NCBI RefSeq assembly: GCF_000026365.1
Contig: NC_012991.1
Location: 186,001-250,000, forward strand
Reading direction: 5' to 3'
From: Zygosaccharomyces rouxii
Lineage: Eukaryota > Ascomycota > Saccharomycetes > Saccharomycetales > Saccharomycetaceae
DNA: 64,000 nt
Position numbers and translations under genes: made by a program. The notes under the pieces were generated by a model that made no database searches, had not been told where the DNA came from, and saw only the letters and a list, made by a program, of their open reading frames with translations. Below are positions 18,180 to 28,463 of the stretch, in pieces (position 1 is the stretch's first letter; every line of letters starts with the position of its first letter).

Positions 18180-18707
18180 ATGGTTTTATGGCATAAGAAC
18201 GCCCACGTCTTTAATAATGATTTCAATACTGTATCATTAGCGTTCTTCAATAGGTACCCTAATCCCTATGCATCACACGTTTTATCAATCGACACTCTTT
18301 CTAGGGAATTGGATAATGATGGTAAGCTGCACACGACAAGATTGATTAAAAAAGCAGGCAAACTTCCAAGATGGGTTAAGCCATTTTTAGGTAGAATTTC
18401 AGAGTCATGGATCATCGAATTTTCTATAGTTGATCCAAGACAATCGACAATGAGGACTTATACCAGGAATTTAGATCATACCAAGATAATCCAGGTGGAG
18501 GAATATACTACTTATGAACAAGCTAAACAAAATGTCAGGAGTACTTCGTGTGCAAGTCAAGTTAAATTCTCGAGTGGATTCAACGTGGGAATCCGCAGCA
18601 AGATTGAGGATTGGTCAAGGTCAAGATTTGATGAAAATATTAAAAAAAGTAGATTGGGTATGGTTTTCGTAATGCAGGAGTTAGAAAAAAGAAGTTCATT
18701 GCTTTGA
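18180..18707 (+). CDS. UPS1: Mitochondrial phosphatidic acid transfer protein Ups1
   Basis: Starting at the ATG at 18180 gives 175 residues, the length of S. cerevisiae Ups1 (YLR193C), and the N-terminus MVLWHKNAHVF aligns with it. This is a PRELI/MSF1 domain protein. NRYPNPYASHVLSIDT, RTYTRNLDH and KFSSGFNVGIRSKIEDWSR are family hallmarks. With Mdm35, Ups1 carries phosphatidic acid across the intermembrane space to feed cardiolipin synthesis. The longer frame from 18144 would add an unlikely non-ATG extension. Confidence 0.95.
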   Translation: MVLWHKNAHVFNNDFNTVSLAFFNRYPNPYASHVLSIDTLSRELDNDGKLHTTRLIKKAGKLPRWVKPFLGRISESWIIEFSIVDPRQSTMRTYTRNLDHTKIIQVEEYTTYEQAKQNVRSTSCASQVKFSSGFNVGIRSKIEDWSRSRFDENIKKSRLGMVFVMQELEKRSSLL

Positions 18708-18816
18708 GTTTACGATGTGATTTAACGAATATTTTAAACTTATTAAAAAAAAAAAAATCAAATTAAAACAATTAAATATTATTTATTATTGTGATGAAAT
18801 AGAAGATGTTCTTTTT

Positions 18817-20541
18817 TTATGCAAAACTTATATCCCAACCCATGGCGTCGACAATATCGTACCAGTCCGTATTTTCACCAATGTCTAGTGAACCAATATC
18901 GCTGAGGCTCGTATGAGATATACTACTCGTAGGACTTGTAGCGTCACTGTCGTCTTGTAACCAAACTTTCCTCATAACCGTTCTTGCCCTTTGGAAGTTG
19001 TAACATTTATAACGTTTAGCGATATCACTGAATCTTGACTCTATTTGACGTTTTTGTTCTTGATCAGTAGCATTTATACCACATATGAACATGGGGAAAC
19101 ATAGACAACCTTCCAATTTGGTGCCTAAAATTAAATCTAATTTTTCAAAAAGTTCTAACCAAAAATGTTGAATCTCCCAAGTATGTTTGCTTTGCCTTAG
19201 ACACGTAGTCTTCAAATGTAAAAGTGCTGACAACTTCATCAATTGGAAAAGTTCTAAACATAAGGCATGCATTAGTGAGGATTCTTCATAGAGTTGCAAT
19301 TCTCGCACGTCCGGTGAAATCTGGAATAACTCAGTCTGTAATTCAAATGCTCTGTCCATATATTCTCTAAATTTGGGATGCGATTTACCGAAGGATCCTG
19401 CGTTCTTCATACGCCTCACCAAGTTGGTTATATCACCCATGAGTAGTAAAATTGGTCTATTGACACCATGCAGTGGATCTACATGCATATTCACATCCGA
19501 AATGGCATTTGGACTTGTATCAGTATGGCTACTAAGAACTTTGTTATACTGATCGATGGGGAAATGGGTTCCCCTAGAACACATAACATCGTGATAGATG
19601 AAATTAGCCAATAACCAATATCGCGTAGTTGTATCAATCTGAGATGTGAAGGAAGACATTAAATGCGAAATTTCTCCACCGACATTCTTTTCGATGAGAT
19701 CCGCTGCATATTTCAGTAAAATTTTCCATTTGCTAACGTCTCCCTGACAGATCTCAGCACCACACAATATGAGAAGCTGAGCTAACGACCACAGGAAATT
19801 CGTATCGATTTCAGATCTGAGAAATCTTAGAGATTCCAAGGTATACCTATTTGCCAATGCACAGTAGTTGTCATCTCTAGTTTCACTCCCTTCTTGCGAA
19901 ATTGACAAATGGTGTGCTGACCACGCCATAAGACCGTAAAGAATACCTCTGTGTCGATGTGCCATGGGTAGGAAAACTTGTAAATAATAATTCTGCTTTA
20001 ATGGTGCAATGGAAATTATCTTACCCAAATGGTCTCGATAGTAGTCGTAAAGGTGCATCCCCACCGGATCTAAATGTAAATTTATAGGGTCAGATAACGG
20101 TTGCGAGAGATACGGTGATGAAGGGGATTTCGTTTGAACAACCGCTAGCGATGACCCTTCGGTTTCGAATTCATCTGCAAGTGCTCTTTCTTCAACATCC
20201 TCCGACGGTCTTTCCACCTGGCTGTCACTACCATCACTACCATTACTACCATTACTACTACTACTGCTGCCACCACTTGCGATGCCTTCGAACTCCGCTA
20301 CAAACTTCTTCTTATTCTTATGCACAAACAGCTCCATCTCCACTTGATCCTTACATTTTTGAACCGCATTTTTGTCAAAACTTCGAGGCACATACATGCA
20401 CGTAAAACCCAATCGAGCACAGTCGCTGCATACCGGTTTATCCTCTGAACATCTTTTTTTCCTAACTTTACAAGTTATACATCCTGTCTTGGAATGCTTT
20501 CGTACTGGAATCTTTGAAACTTTTTGCCCTGCAATCCCCAT
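18817..20541 (-). CDS. UGA3: Zn2Cys6 transcription factor Uga3 (GABA-responsive)
   Basis: The 574-residue protein (S. cerevisiae Uga3, YDL170W, 528) has an N-terminal Zn2Cys6 binuclear cluster at about residues 20-48 (GCITCKVRKKRC, then CSDCARLGFTC) preceded by KHSKT as in Uga3. A Ser/Gly/Asn linker at about 90-105 is encoded by a repetitive tract. A fungal-specific transcription factor domain covers about 150-450. Uga3 activates GABA permease, transaminase and dehydrogenase genes when GABA is present. It is divergent from GLT1, exactly as in S. cerevisiae. Confidence 0.93.
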   Translation of the reverse strand: MGIAGQKVSKIPVRKHSKTGCITCKVRKKRCSEDKPVCSDCARLGFTCMYVPRSFDKNAVQKCKDQVEMELFVHKNKKKFVAEFEGIASGGSSSSSNGSNGSDGSDSQVERPSEDVEERALADEFETEGSSLAVVQTKSPSSPYLSQPLSDPINLHLDPVGMHLYDYYRDHLGKIISIAPLKQNYYLQVFLPMAHRHRGILYGLMAWSAHHLSISQEGSETRDDNYCALANRYTLESLRFLRSEIDTNFLWSLAQLLILCGAEICQGDVSKWKILLKYAADLIEKNVGGEISHLMSSFTSQIDTTTRYWLLANFIYHDVMCSRGTHFPIDQYNKVLSSHTDTSPNAISDVNMHVDPLHGVNRPILLLMGDITNLVRRMKNAGSFGKSHPKFREYMDRAFELQTELFQISPDVRELQLYEESSLMHALCLELFQLMKLSALLHLKTTCLRQSKHTWEIQHFWLELFEKLDLILGTKLEGCLCFPMFICGINATDQEQKRQIESRFSDIAKRYKCYNFQRARTVMRKVWLQDDSDATSPTSSISHTSLSDIGSLDIGENTDWYDIVDAMGWDISFA

Positions 20542-20753
20542 TAAGATTGAAATTTAAAGGCATGAAAAGATCGAAGTACCATAATACCCAATCAATCTTT
20601 AATTGTTAAAAAGAGAATGTGTTCGGTTTTACACGTTGATTATTTTGCCCAGATCGTAGATGTTAAGCTCATCGCCGTTTCCCCCAATTAGCTTTCCTGT
20701 CACCTTTTCTGAAAGAAGTTGAAAATTTCAGGATTTACGATCAGAGTCTGTAG

Positions 20754-20943
20754 CACGTGACATACTGTATCCAACTCTGCCGGGTAACCTATTGCATGAC
20801 ATTACGTAGGAAGCGACACAAAGATTACCCGTCCACAGAGCACGTGTGACAGGTATGACTCTTATCTCGTATAGTCTCATTATCTCCATGGACGAAGAAT
20901 TAATCCGATGGAGATAGTGAATAATTAAATTAGTATCGATAAG
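20754..20943. promoter_or_regulatory. Candidate Cbf1, Reb1, Gcn4 and GATA sites, UGA3-GLT1 promoter
   Basis: CACGTG occurs at 20754-20759 and 20841-20846, the Reb1 core CGGGTAA at 20781-20787 and TTACCCG at 20825-20831. TGACTC (Gcn4 half of ATGACTCTT) is at 20856-20861. GATAAG cores are at 20861-20866 (minus) and 20938-20943. GLT1 is Gcn4- and GATA-factor-regulated in S. cerevisiae, so the set is plausible. No binding evidence is available. Confidence 0.55.
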
Positions 20944-21136
20944 CGTTGTAGGGACTTTTCTGAGCAAATTGCTTCTGATTGGATGATATCTAGCCGCTTT
21001 CGTTCAGGGGAGAGCGTAAAGAGATATTGTAGACCAATCAAAAACCGGAGGCAACCGCTCGACAGTCGATTACGTACAACTAAACATGATCGGATGGTTC
21101 CGAAAGGGACGCCAGCCGTCGGCGGCTGCGGCTGGG

Positions 21137-21144
21137 TATATAAA
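21137..21144 (+). promoter_or_regulatory. TATA box upstream of GLT1
   Basis: TATATAAA lies about 240 bases before the GLT1 ATG, inside a GC-richer stretch, and is the best TATA match in the intergenic region. Confidence 0.55.
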
Positions 21145-21378
21145 CGGGCTTATTTGCTGCTAGTCCTTCAAGATTTGGACTGTCTCGTTCCTTCCCCTAG
21201 TTCAAGAACTATTTGGACAAACTTTACATCACCACTGGGCAGGCCTCGGACTTTGATTCAACAACACTACTCTATTTATTTATTATTACCACTGCTGCAT
21301 TTTCTCTTTTAATCCACATATCTGGACTTCTCTGTCATTATTTATTTATTGTCCTGCATCTTGTAATATTAATTCATC

Positions 21379-24300
21379 ATGGCTCTAAAATCAGAAGCCT
21401 ATGATCCTTTAGGAGAGGCCTACGAAGGTGGATCTCCAATGGGAGGAAATGAGAGCCGTGTAAACAAATCATGGGCTCAAGTAATTCCTGATAAATGTGG
21501 TCTTTACGATCCTGATTATGAAAAAGATGCTTGTGGTGTTGGCTTCGTGGCAAACATCAAGGGTGAACCTTCTCATAAAATCGTTTCTGATGCAAGATTT
21601 TTACTTTGCAACATGTCCCACCGTGGTGCCGTTTCTTCAGGTGGTAATGGTGATGGTGCCGGTATCTTGGTGGGGATCCCTCACGATTTTTTTGCGAGGG
21701 AATTTAAGCTGGATCTTGATATCGATGTTCCTCCTAGAGGACAATACGCAGTCGGTAACGTTTTCTTCAAGAAAGGTGAAGTTCCTGCTTTAAAGGCAGC
21801 TCAAAAAGTCTTTGAAGATCTGGCACTAGAACAAGGGTTGAAGGTTTTAGGTTGGAGAGATGTCCCCAAGGATTCTTCTATTCTAGGTGAGGTAGCTCTC
21901 TCCAGAGAACCTACGATTTTACAACCTTTAATAGTGCAATCCGATTATCAACAACAACAACAACAACAACAACAACATTTTAATGAAAAATCGTTCCAAA
22001 CTAAACTTTACATTTTGAGAAAATTGGCTTCCAATGAAATTGGTATAGAAAACTGGTTTTATGTTTGCTCTTTGAGCAATAAAACCATTGTTTACAAGGG
22101 TCAATTGACACCAGCTCAAGTGTACAGCTACTACCACGATTTAACCAATGCTCATTTCAAATCCCATATGGCCATGGTTCACTCCAGATTTTCTACTAAT
22201 ACTTTCCCCTCGTGGGATAGAGCCCAACCACTTCGTTGGCTAGCTCACAACGGTGAGATCAATACTTTGAGAGGTAATAAGAACTGGATGCGTGCTAGAG
22301 AGGGTGTTCTCTTATCTGAAACTTTTAAGGATCAATTGGACAAACTATACCCTATTATTGAGGAAGGTGGTTCCGATTCAGGTGCTTTAGACAATGTCTT
22401 GGAACTACTAACAATCAATGGTGCTCTTTCCTTACCAGAAGCCGTTATGATGATGGTTCCTGAAGCCTACCACAAGGACATGGATTCCAATTTAAAAGCA
22501 TGGTTCGATTGGGCAGCATGTTTGATGGAACCTTGGGATGGTCCCGCACTACTGAGTTTTACTGATGGTCGTTACTGTGGTGCCATGTTGGATAGAAATG
22601 GTTTGAGACCATGCCGTTATTACGTTACCGAGGATGATAGAGTTATTTGTGCTTCAGAAGTTGGTGTTATTCACCTGGACAATTCCCTAGTGGTATCGAA
22701 GGGTAAGTTAAAGCCTGGTGATTTATTCCTCGTTGATACGGAAGAAGGTGAAATTGTGGATACTAAATCGTTGAAGATGAAATTTGCCAAAAGGCAGGAC
22801 TTTAAATCTTGGTTATCCAAGGTTATTAAACTGGAGGATTTGGTCAAAAAGAACCAAAAATACATCCCCAAACAATATATTCCTGAAAATTCTGATATTG
22901 ATGTACAAAGAAATCCTTTTCTTTTGGCCAATGGCTATACTTTTGAACAAATTTCATTGATAATAACTCCTATGGCTCTCGGCGGCAAAGAAGCTTTGGG
23001 GTCTATGGGTAACGATGCACCTTTGGCCTGTTTGAATGAGGATCCCGTCTTAGTCTACGACTATTTTAAGCAATTGTTTGCCCAAGTGACTAACCCACCT
23101 ATTGATCCCATTCGTGAAGCTAATGTGATGTCCCTTGAATGTTATGTCGGGCCCCAGGGTAACTTACTGGAAATGCACCCAAGTCAATGTGAAAGATTGT
23201 TATTGAAGTCCCCCATATTGCACTGGGACGAATTTTCAGCATTGGAAAACATCGAAAAGGCACACCCATCCTGGTCCGTCTCCAAAATCGACATTACTTT
23301 TGACAAATATGAAGGTCTTTTAGGTTACACTGCAACCATTGAACGTATTACTGCGCAAGCAAGTGACTCCATTGAGCAAGGTAAAAAAATCTTGATTCTC
23401 TCTGACAGAAGGGTGGGTCCTGAACGTGTGGCAATCTCGTCTTTAATTGCAGTGGGAGCCATCCATCATCATTTGGTCAGACGTAAACAACGTTCTCATG
23501 TGGCTATCATTTTGGAAACCGGTGAAGCAAAAGAGGTTCATCACTTCTGTGTCCTTTTAGGTTACGGTTGTGATGGTATTTTCCCCTACTTAATCATGGA
23601 AACTTTGGTTAGGATGAACCACGAGGGACTAGTTCGTAATGTGGATGATGACAACTTGCAAGTTGAAGATCATACCCTTTTGGAGAATTACAAACATGCC
23701 ATTGATGGTGGTATTTTGAAAGTCATGTCAAAGATGGGTATTTCTACCTTGGCATCTTACAAGGGTGCTCAAATCTTTGAAGCCCTCGGTGTAGACAACT
23801 CCGTCATTGACCTGTGTTTTGCTGGTACTGCATCTAGAATTAAAGGTGTAACTTTTGAATATTTGGCTCAGGACGCTTTCTCCATGCACGAAGCAGCATA
23901 TCCTACCAGATCTGTTATCTCCAATTCCGTGGCCCTACCTGAAAACGGTGACTACCATTGGAGAGATGGCGGTTACAAACACGTCAATGATCCCCAAGCC
24001 ATTGCCTCTTTGCAAGATACCGTGAAAAACAAAAATGGTGATGCCTGGGACATGTACGTGAAAAGAGAAACAGAAGCCATTAGGGATTGCACATTAAGAG
24101 GTCTCTTGGAGTTGGATTTAGAAAACTCTACCGCAATTCCCTTGGAACAGGTAGAACCCTGGACCGAAATCGTTAGAAGGTTTTCTACCGGTGCTATGTC
24201 GTACGGTTCCATCTCTATGGAAGCCCACTCAACCTTAGCCATCGCGATGAACCGCCTCGGCGGTAAATCCAATTGCGGTGAAGGTGGTGAAGATGCAGAG

Positions 24301-27300
24301 CGGTCTATCGTGCACAAAAATGGGGATACTATGAGATCGGCAATCAAGCAAGTTGCCTCTGCTAGATTTGGTGTGACTTCTTACTACTTGTCCGATGCAG
24401 ACGAGCTGCAGATCAAAATTGCTCAAGGTGCTAAGCCAGGTGAAGGTGGTGAATTGCCAGCGCATAAAGTTTCTAAGGAAATTGCCCGTACAAGACATTC
24501 CACACCATATGTCGGATTGATTTCCCCACCCCCTCACCACGACATTTATTCGATTGAAGATTTGAAGCAGCTAATCTATGACTTGAAGTGTTCAAATCCT
24601 AGAGCAGGTGTTTCTGTGAAATTAGTCTCAGAAGTTGGTGTTGGTATTGTTGCATCTGGTGTGGCCAAAGCCAAGGCGGATCATATCTTGGTTTCCGGTC
24701 ATGATGGTGGTACTGGTGCTGCGAGATGGACTAGTATCAAAAATGCGGGTCTTCCTTGGGAATTGGGGTTAGCAGAGACTCACCAAACATTGGTGCTAAA
24801 CGATCTGAGACGTAACGTTGTTGTGCAAACTGATGGTCAAATAAGGACAGGCTTCGATGTAGCGGTCGCTGTGTTATTAGGTGCAGAACAATTTACCCTA
24901 GCTACTGTGCCATTGATTGCCATGGGCTGCGTTATGTTGAGAAAGTGCCATCTCAATGCCTGTGCAGTTGGGATCGCTACACAAGATCCATACTTGAGAA
25001 GCAAATTTGAAGGTCAACCTGAGCATGTCATCAACTTCTTCTACTATTTAATTCAAGATCTGAGAAAGATCATGGCCAAACTTGGATTCCGTAGCATCGA
25101 TGAGATGGTGGGTCATTCTGAAAAATTAAGAAAAAGGGAAAATGTTAACACCAAGGCAATAAACATTGACTTGTCACCCATTTTGACACCCGCACACGTC
25201 ATTCGCCCGGGTGTAGCCACTAAGTTCTGCAAGAAACAGGATCATAAACTGCACACCCGTTTGGATAACAAACTAATCGATGAGGCTGAAGTAACTTTGG
25301 ATCGCGGGTTACCCGTGACAATAGATGCCGAAATTATCAACACCGATCGTGCCTTAGGGTCCACTCTATCTTATCGTATTTCTAAGAGATTTGGAGAAAA
25401 TGGTCTACCTCAGGATACTGTGGTAGTAAACATCGAGGGATCTGCTGGTCAATCTTTCGGTGCATTTTTGGCTCCAGGTGTCACCTTTATTTTGGACGGT
25501 GACGCAAATGACTACGTTGGTAAAGGACTTTCCGGTGGTACCTTGGTGATTAGACCGCCCGCAGGATCTAAGTTCAAGAGTGATGAAAATGTCATTATCG
25601 GTAACACTTGTTTCTACGGTGCCACCTCCGGTACTGCCTTTATCGCTGGTTGTGTTGGTGAAAGATTTGCCGTACGTAACTCAGGCGCTACCACTGTGGT
25701 TGAAAGAATCAGAGGTAACAATGCCTTCGAATACATGACTGGTGGTAGGGCTGTTATTCTCTCGCAATTAGAATCTCTGAATGCCTTCTCTGGTGCCACC
25801 GGTGGTATTTGTTATTGTTTGACTTCCGATTATGAAGATTTCGTGGGCAAGATTAACAAGGGTACCGTGGAGTTAGAAGGTCTATCCGATCCTGTAGAGA
25901 TCGCTTTTGTTAAGAATTTGATCCAAGAACACTACAACTACACTAAATCTGAGCTAGCTGAGAGAATTTTAGGCAGATTCAACTACTACCTGAAGAATTT
26001 TGTCAAGGTAATTCCATCAGATTACAAGAAAGTTCTTTTGAAAGAAGCAGAAGAAAAAGTCAAGCAGAAGCAGTTGGCTGATGCTGAATACTTGAGAAAA
26101 TTCCAAAGATCATCCAACTCCAACTTAGATGCTACCAATGGTGAAGTTGACGCCCTCATGTCCTCTAAGAGAGAAAGAAATGCAGTCTCTTTCAGATCTG
26201 CCGCTAAAGAACCAGGTGTAGCAGATTTGGAAGACGCCGTACCAAACCACGAAAAGTCTGCAGAGACCGTAGAGAAGCTAGAAAAAGTCCGTGGCTTCAT
26301 GAAGTACAAAGTGCGCCATCAATCGAAGAGACCTGCATCTATCAGGTCTCAAGACTGGAAGGAATTTACCAACAATCTGAATAAGAAGGATGCAAGATAT
26401 CAAACGGCCAGATGTATGGATTGTGGTACACCATTCTGCCAATCTGATACAGGTTGTCCAGTCTCGAACATTATTCCTAAATTCAATGACCTAGTTTTCA
26501 AAAACCAATGGAGATTAGCATGGGAAAAATTATCAGAGACTAACAATTTCCCAGAATTCACCGGTAGAGTGTGCCCGGCTCCTTGTGAGGGTGCATGTAC
26601 CTTAGGTATCATCGAAGATCCAGTTGGAATAAAATCTATTGAAAGATTAATCATCGACAATGCTTTCAAGGAAGGTTGGGTACAACCATCACCACCTGAC
26701 TCTCGTACTGGACGTAAGGTAGCCATCATTGGTTCTGGTCCTGCAGGTCTAGCATGTGCAGACCAATTAAATAGAGCTGGTCATTCTGTTACTGTTTTTG
26801 AAAGATCCGATCGTTGTGGTGGGCTTCTGATGTACGGTATCCCCAACATGAAATTGGAAAAATCCATTGTACAACGCCGTGTGAATCTTCTAGCTGATGA
26901 AGGTGTACAATTTGTCGTGAACACTGAAATTGGCAAGGATATTGCTGTTTCCGACCTCAGGGCTCAATTCGACTCTGTGGTGTACGCTATTGGGTCTACC
27001 ATCCCTAGAGATTTGCCCATCGAAGGTCGTGAACTTAAGAATATTGATTTCGCTATGACTTTATTGAAGAGCAACACTTCGGCGCTTCTGAAGAAGGATA
27101 TGGAAGCCGTTCGTCAAGCACTCGCCGGAAAGAAAGTGATTGTGATCGGTGGTGGTGACACTGGTAACGATTGTTTGGGTACATCTGTTAGACATGGTGC
27201 AGCATCTGTTCTCAACTTTGAATTGTTACCCCAACCTCCCCAGAAGCGCTCTAGAGACAATCCATGGCCTCAATGGCCTCGTGTCATGAGGGTAGACTAT

Positions 27301-27795
27301 GGCCATGCTGAAGTCAAAGAACACTACGGTAGAGATCCTCGTGAATACTCTATTCTTGCCAAGGAGTTCATTGGTAACGACGAGAACGAGGTGAAGGCTA
27401 TTAAGACCGTTCGTGTGGAATGGAAGAAATCCGAATCTGGAGTTTGGCAAATGGTGGAACTTCCAGGAAGTGAAGAAATTTTTGAAGCTGATGTGGTGCT
27501 TTTGTCAATGGGATTCATAGGACCTGAATTGATTGAAGATCCAAACGTAATTAAGACTCGTCGCGGTACTATAGCTACCGTTAACGATGCCTCCTACAGC
27601 GTCGATGATGACAAGACATTTGCAGCTGGTGATTGTCGTCGTGGACAGTCACTAATCGTCTGGGCTATTCAAGAGGGTCGTAAGTGCGCAACTGCAATTG
27701 ACCAAGTTTTGATGGGACAAACTGGTTTGCCGGGCAATGGTGGTCTTGTCAAACGTAATTTTTCCCTTCTAGAAGAATTAGCAGCCACGGTTTAA
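21379..27795 (+). CDS. GLT1: NADH-dependent glutamate synthase (GOGAT)
   Basis: The 2138-residue fused GOGAT (S. cerevisiae Glt1, YDL171C, 2145) makes two glutamate from glutamine and 2-oxoglutarate with NADH. A propeptide of about 51 residues precedes the nucleophile Cys52 (ACGVGF). The class II amidotransferase domain is followed by a central domain and the FMN domain, with the 3Fe-4S cysteines in CVMLRKCHLNACAVG. A GXGXG beta-helix comes next. The beta-subunit part has Fe-S cysteines (CMDCGTPFCQSDTGCP, CPAPCEGAC), an FAD site GSGPAGLACA and an NAD site GGGDTGNDC. A nine-glutamine tract lies in the amidotransferase domain. No break is seen. Confidence 0.97.
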   Translation: MALKSEAYDPLGEAYEGGSPMGGNESRVNKSWAQVIPDKCGLYDPDYEKDACGVGFVANIKGEPSHKIVSDARFLLCNMSHRGAVSSGGNGDGAGILVGIPHDFFAREFKLDLDIDVPPRGQYAVGNVFFKKGEVPALKAAQKVFEDLALEQGLKVLGWRDVPKDSSILGEVALSREPTILQPLIVQSDYQQQQQQQQQHFNEKSFQTKLYILRKLASNEIGIENWFYVCSLSNKTIVYKGQLTPAQVYSYYHDLTNAHFKSHMAMVHSRFSTNTFPSWDRAQPLRWLAHNGEINTLRGNKNWMRAREGVLLSETFKDQLDKLYPIIEEGGSDSGALDNVLELLTINGALSLPEAVMMMVPEAYHKDMDSNLKAWFDWAACLMEPWDGPALLSFTDGRYCGAMLDRNGLRPCRYYVTEDDRVICASEVGVIHLDNSLVVSKGKLKPGDLFLVDTEEGEIVDTKSLKMKFAKRQDFKSWLSKVIKLEDLVKKNQKYIPKQYIPENSDIDVQRNPFLLANGYTFEQISLIITPMALGGKEALGSMGNDAPLACLNEDPVLVYDYFKQLFAQVTNPPIDPIREANVMSLECYVGPQGNLLEMHPSQCERLLLKSPILHWDEFSALENIEKAHPSWSVSKIDITFDKYEGLLGYTATIERITAQASDSIEQGKKILILSDRRVGPERVAISSLIAVGAIHHHLVRRKQRSHVAIILETGEAKEVHHFCVLLGYGCDGIFPYLIMETLVRMNHEGLVRNVDDDNLQVEDHTLLENYKHAIDGGILKVMSKMGISTLASYKGAQIFEALGVDNSVIDLCFAGTASRIKGVTFEYLAQDAFSMHEAAYPTRSVISNSVALPENGDYHWRDGGYKHVNDPQAIASLQDTVKNKNGDAWDMYVKRETEAIRDCTLRGLLELDLENSTAIPLEQVEPWTEIVRRFSTGAMSYGSISMEAHSTLAIAMNRLGGKSNCGEGGEDAERSIVHKNGDTMRSAIKQVASARFGVTSYYLSDADELQIKIAQGAKPGEGGELPAHKVSKEIARTRHSTPYVGLISPPPHHDIYSIEDLKQLIYDLKCSNPRAGVSVKLVSEVGVGIVASGVAKAKADHILVSGHDGGTGAARWTSIKNAGLPWELGLAETHQTLVLNDLRRNVVVQTDGQIRTGFDVAVAVLLGAEQFTLATVPLIAMGCVMLRKCHLNACAVGIATQDPYLRSKFEGQPEHVINFFYYLIQDLRKIMAKLGFRSIDEMVGHSEKLRKRENVNTKAINIDLSPILTPAHVIRPGVATKFCKKQDHKLHTRLDNKLIDEAEVTLDRGLPVTIDAEIINTDRALGSTLSYRISKRFGENGLPQDTVVVNIEGSAGQSFGAFLAPGVTFILDGDANDYVGKGLSGGTLVIRPPAGSKFKSDENVIIGNTCFYGATSGTAFIAGCVGERFAVRNSGATTVVERIRGNNAFEYMTGGRAVILSQLESLNAFSGATGGICYCLTSDYEDFVGKINKGTVELEGLSDPVEIAFVKNLIQEHYNYTKSELAERILGRFNYYLKNFVKVIPSDYKKVLLKEAEEKVKQKQLADAEYLRKFQRSSNSNLDATNGEVDALMSSKRERNAVSFRSAAKEPGVADLEDAVPNHEKSAETVEKLEKVRGFMKYKVRHQSKRPASIRSQDWKEFTNNLNKKDARYQTARCMDCGTPFCQSDTGCPVSNIIPKFNDLVFKNQWRLAWEKLSETNNFPEFTGRVCPAPCEGACTLGIIEDPVGIKSIERLIIDNAFKEGWVQPSPPDSRTGRKVAIIGSGPAGLACADQLNRAGHSVTVFERSDRCGGLLMYGIPNMKLEKSIVQRRVNLLADEGVQFVVNTEIGKDIAVSDLRAQFDSVVYAIGSTIPRDLPIEGRELKNIDFAMTLLKSNTSALLKKDMEAVRQALAGKKVIVIGGGDTGNDCLGTSVRHGAASVLNFELLPQPPQKRSRDNPWPQWPRVMRVDYGHAEVKEHYGRDPREYSILAKEFIGNDENEVKAIKTVRVEWKKSESGVWQMVELPGSEEIFEADVVLLSMGFIGPELIEDPNVIKTRRGTIATVNDASYSVDDDKTFAAGDCRRGQSLIVWAIQEGRKCATAIDQVLMGQTGLPGNGGLVKRNFSLLEELAATV
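21949..21975 (+). repeat. CAA trinucleotide repeat encoding polyglutamine in GLT1
   Basis: Nine uninterrupted CAA codons follow GATTAT and precede CATTTT. They encode Q9 at about residues 191-199, within the glutaminase domain of the predicted enzyme. Confidence 0.9.
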
Positions 27796-27938
27796 CTTAT
27801 TTATTTATTATAGTATTATCATATTTATCGTACCACATATTTATTAACTTTTATATCATATGTTTGAATTAAGACTAAGTTGTCGATATTGAAGATCATT
27901 ATATTGCATGCAAAGAGACGTAAAAAAACTTCTCCATT

Positions 27939-28463
27939 CTATGAGAAGAAATGCTTTATGGAGGACCACATACCTTTGTGTCCATCTTTTGGATTCTTTT
28001 CCTTCCTACGATCTTTAACACTCGACGTTGGAGATATGATGTTACCAGCACCTCCTCTGCCTAATACAATCGCCTTCGGCCTTTCACGATTACTTTCCTG
28101 CCTCGTCTTTGATTTTTGTAATTTGATTTTTGATCCACCACTACTGTGAGACCTACTATTAGCTCCTGATAGAGTAGCACTTACAGGATCTTCTTCTTGT
28201 ACTGGACTTATGTAGTCCTCATCGCTGACTAAAATTGCATCTTCCTTCTCTAGTTCCTGTTCAACATCTTGTGCCTTACGTGTGACTCTTGGATTAACGT
28301 TACGTCTCATATTACCAGCACCTCCTCTACCAGTACTATAAACTGGTTGCAATATGTTTGGTGTCTGAGAACCTTGTGGAACGAGCTTTGGTGATAGATT
28401 CGACTTAGCTGGCTGAATATTACCCGATCCACCACGACCGGTGGAAACCATCCGAGGACCCAT
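27939..28463 (-). CDS. PAR32: Par32-like ammonium transport regulator
   Basis: The 174-residue, mostly disordered basic protein has three copies of the family motif: STGRGGSGN, STGRGGAGN and LGRGGAGN, at about residues 8, 43 and 133. The fungal family carries repeated GRGGxGN units. In S. cerevisiae Par32 (YDL173W, about 295 residues) is phosphorylated after rapamycin and binds Mep1/Mep3 to inhibit ammonium uptake under TORC1 control. Here the protein is clearly shorter, with fewer repeats. It is convergent with GLT1, as in S. cerevisiae. The C-terminus GMWSSIKHFFS may be a membrane-contacting helix. Confidence 0.88.
   Translation of the reverse strand: MGPRMVSTGRGGSGNIQPAKSNLSPKLVPQGSQTPNILQPVYSTGRGGAGNMRRNVNPRVTRKAQDVEQELEKEDAILVSDEDYISPVQEEDPVSATLSGANSRSHSSGGSKIKLQKSKTRQESNRERPKAIVLGRGGAGNIISPTSSVKDRRKEKNPKDGHKGMWSSIKHFFS

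Larger units (their letters stand above)
20542..21378. other. Divergent intergenic region UGA3 / GLT1
   Basis: This 837-base shared promoter is rich in recognisable sites, listed separately, with a TATA box on the GLT1 side. Short open frames here (20728-20967 and 20983-21312) are considered fortuitous. Confidence 0.65.
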
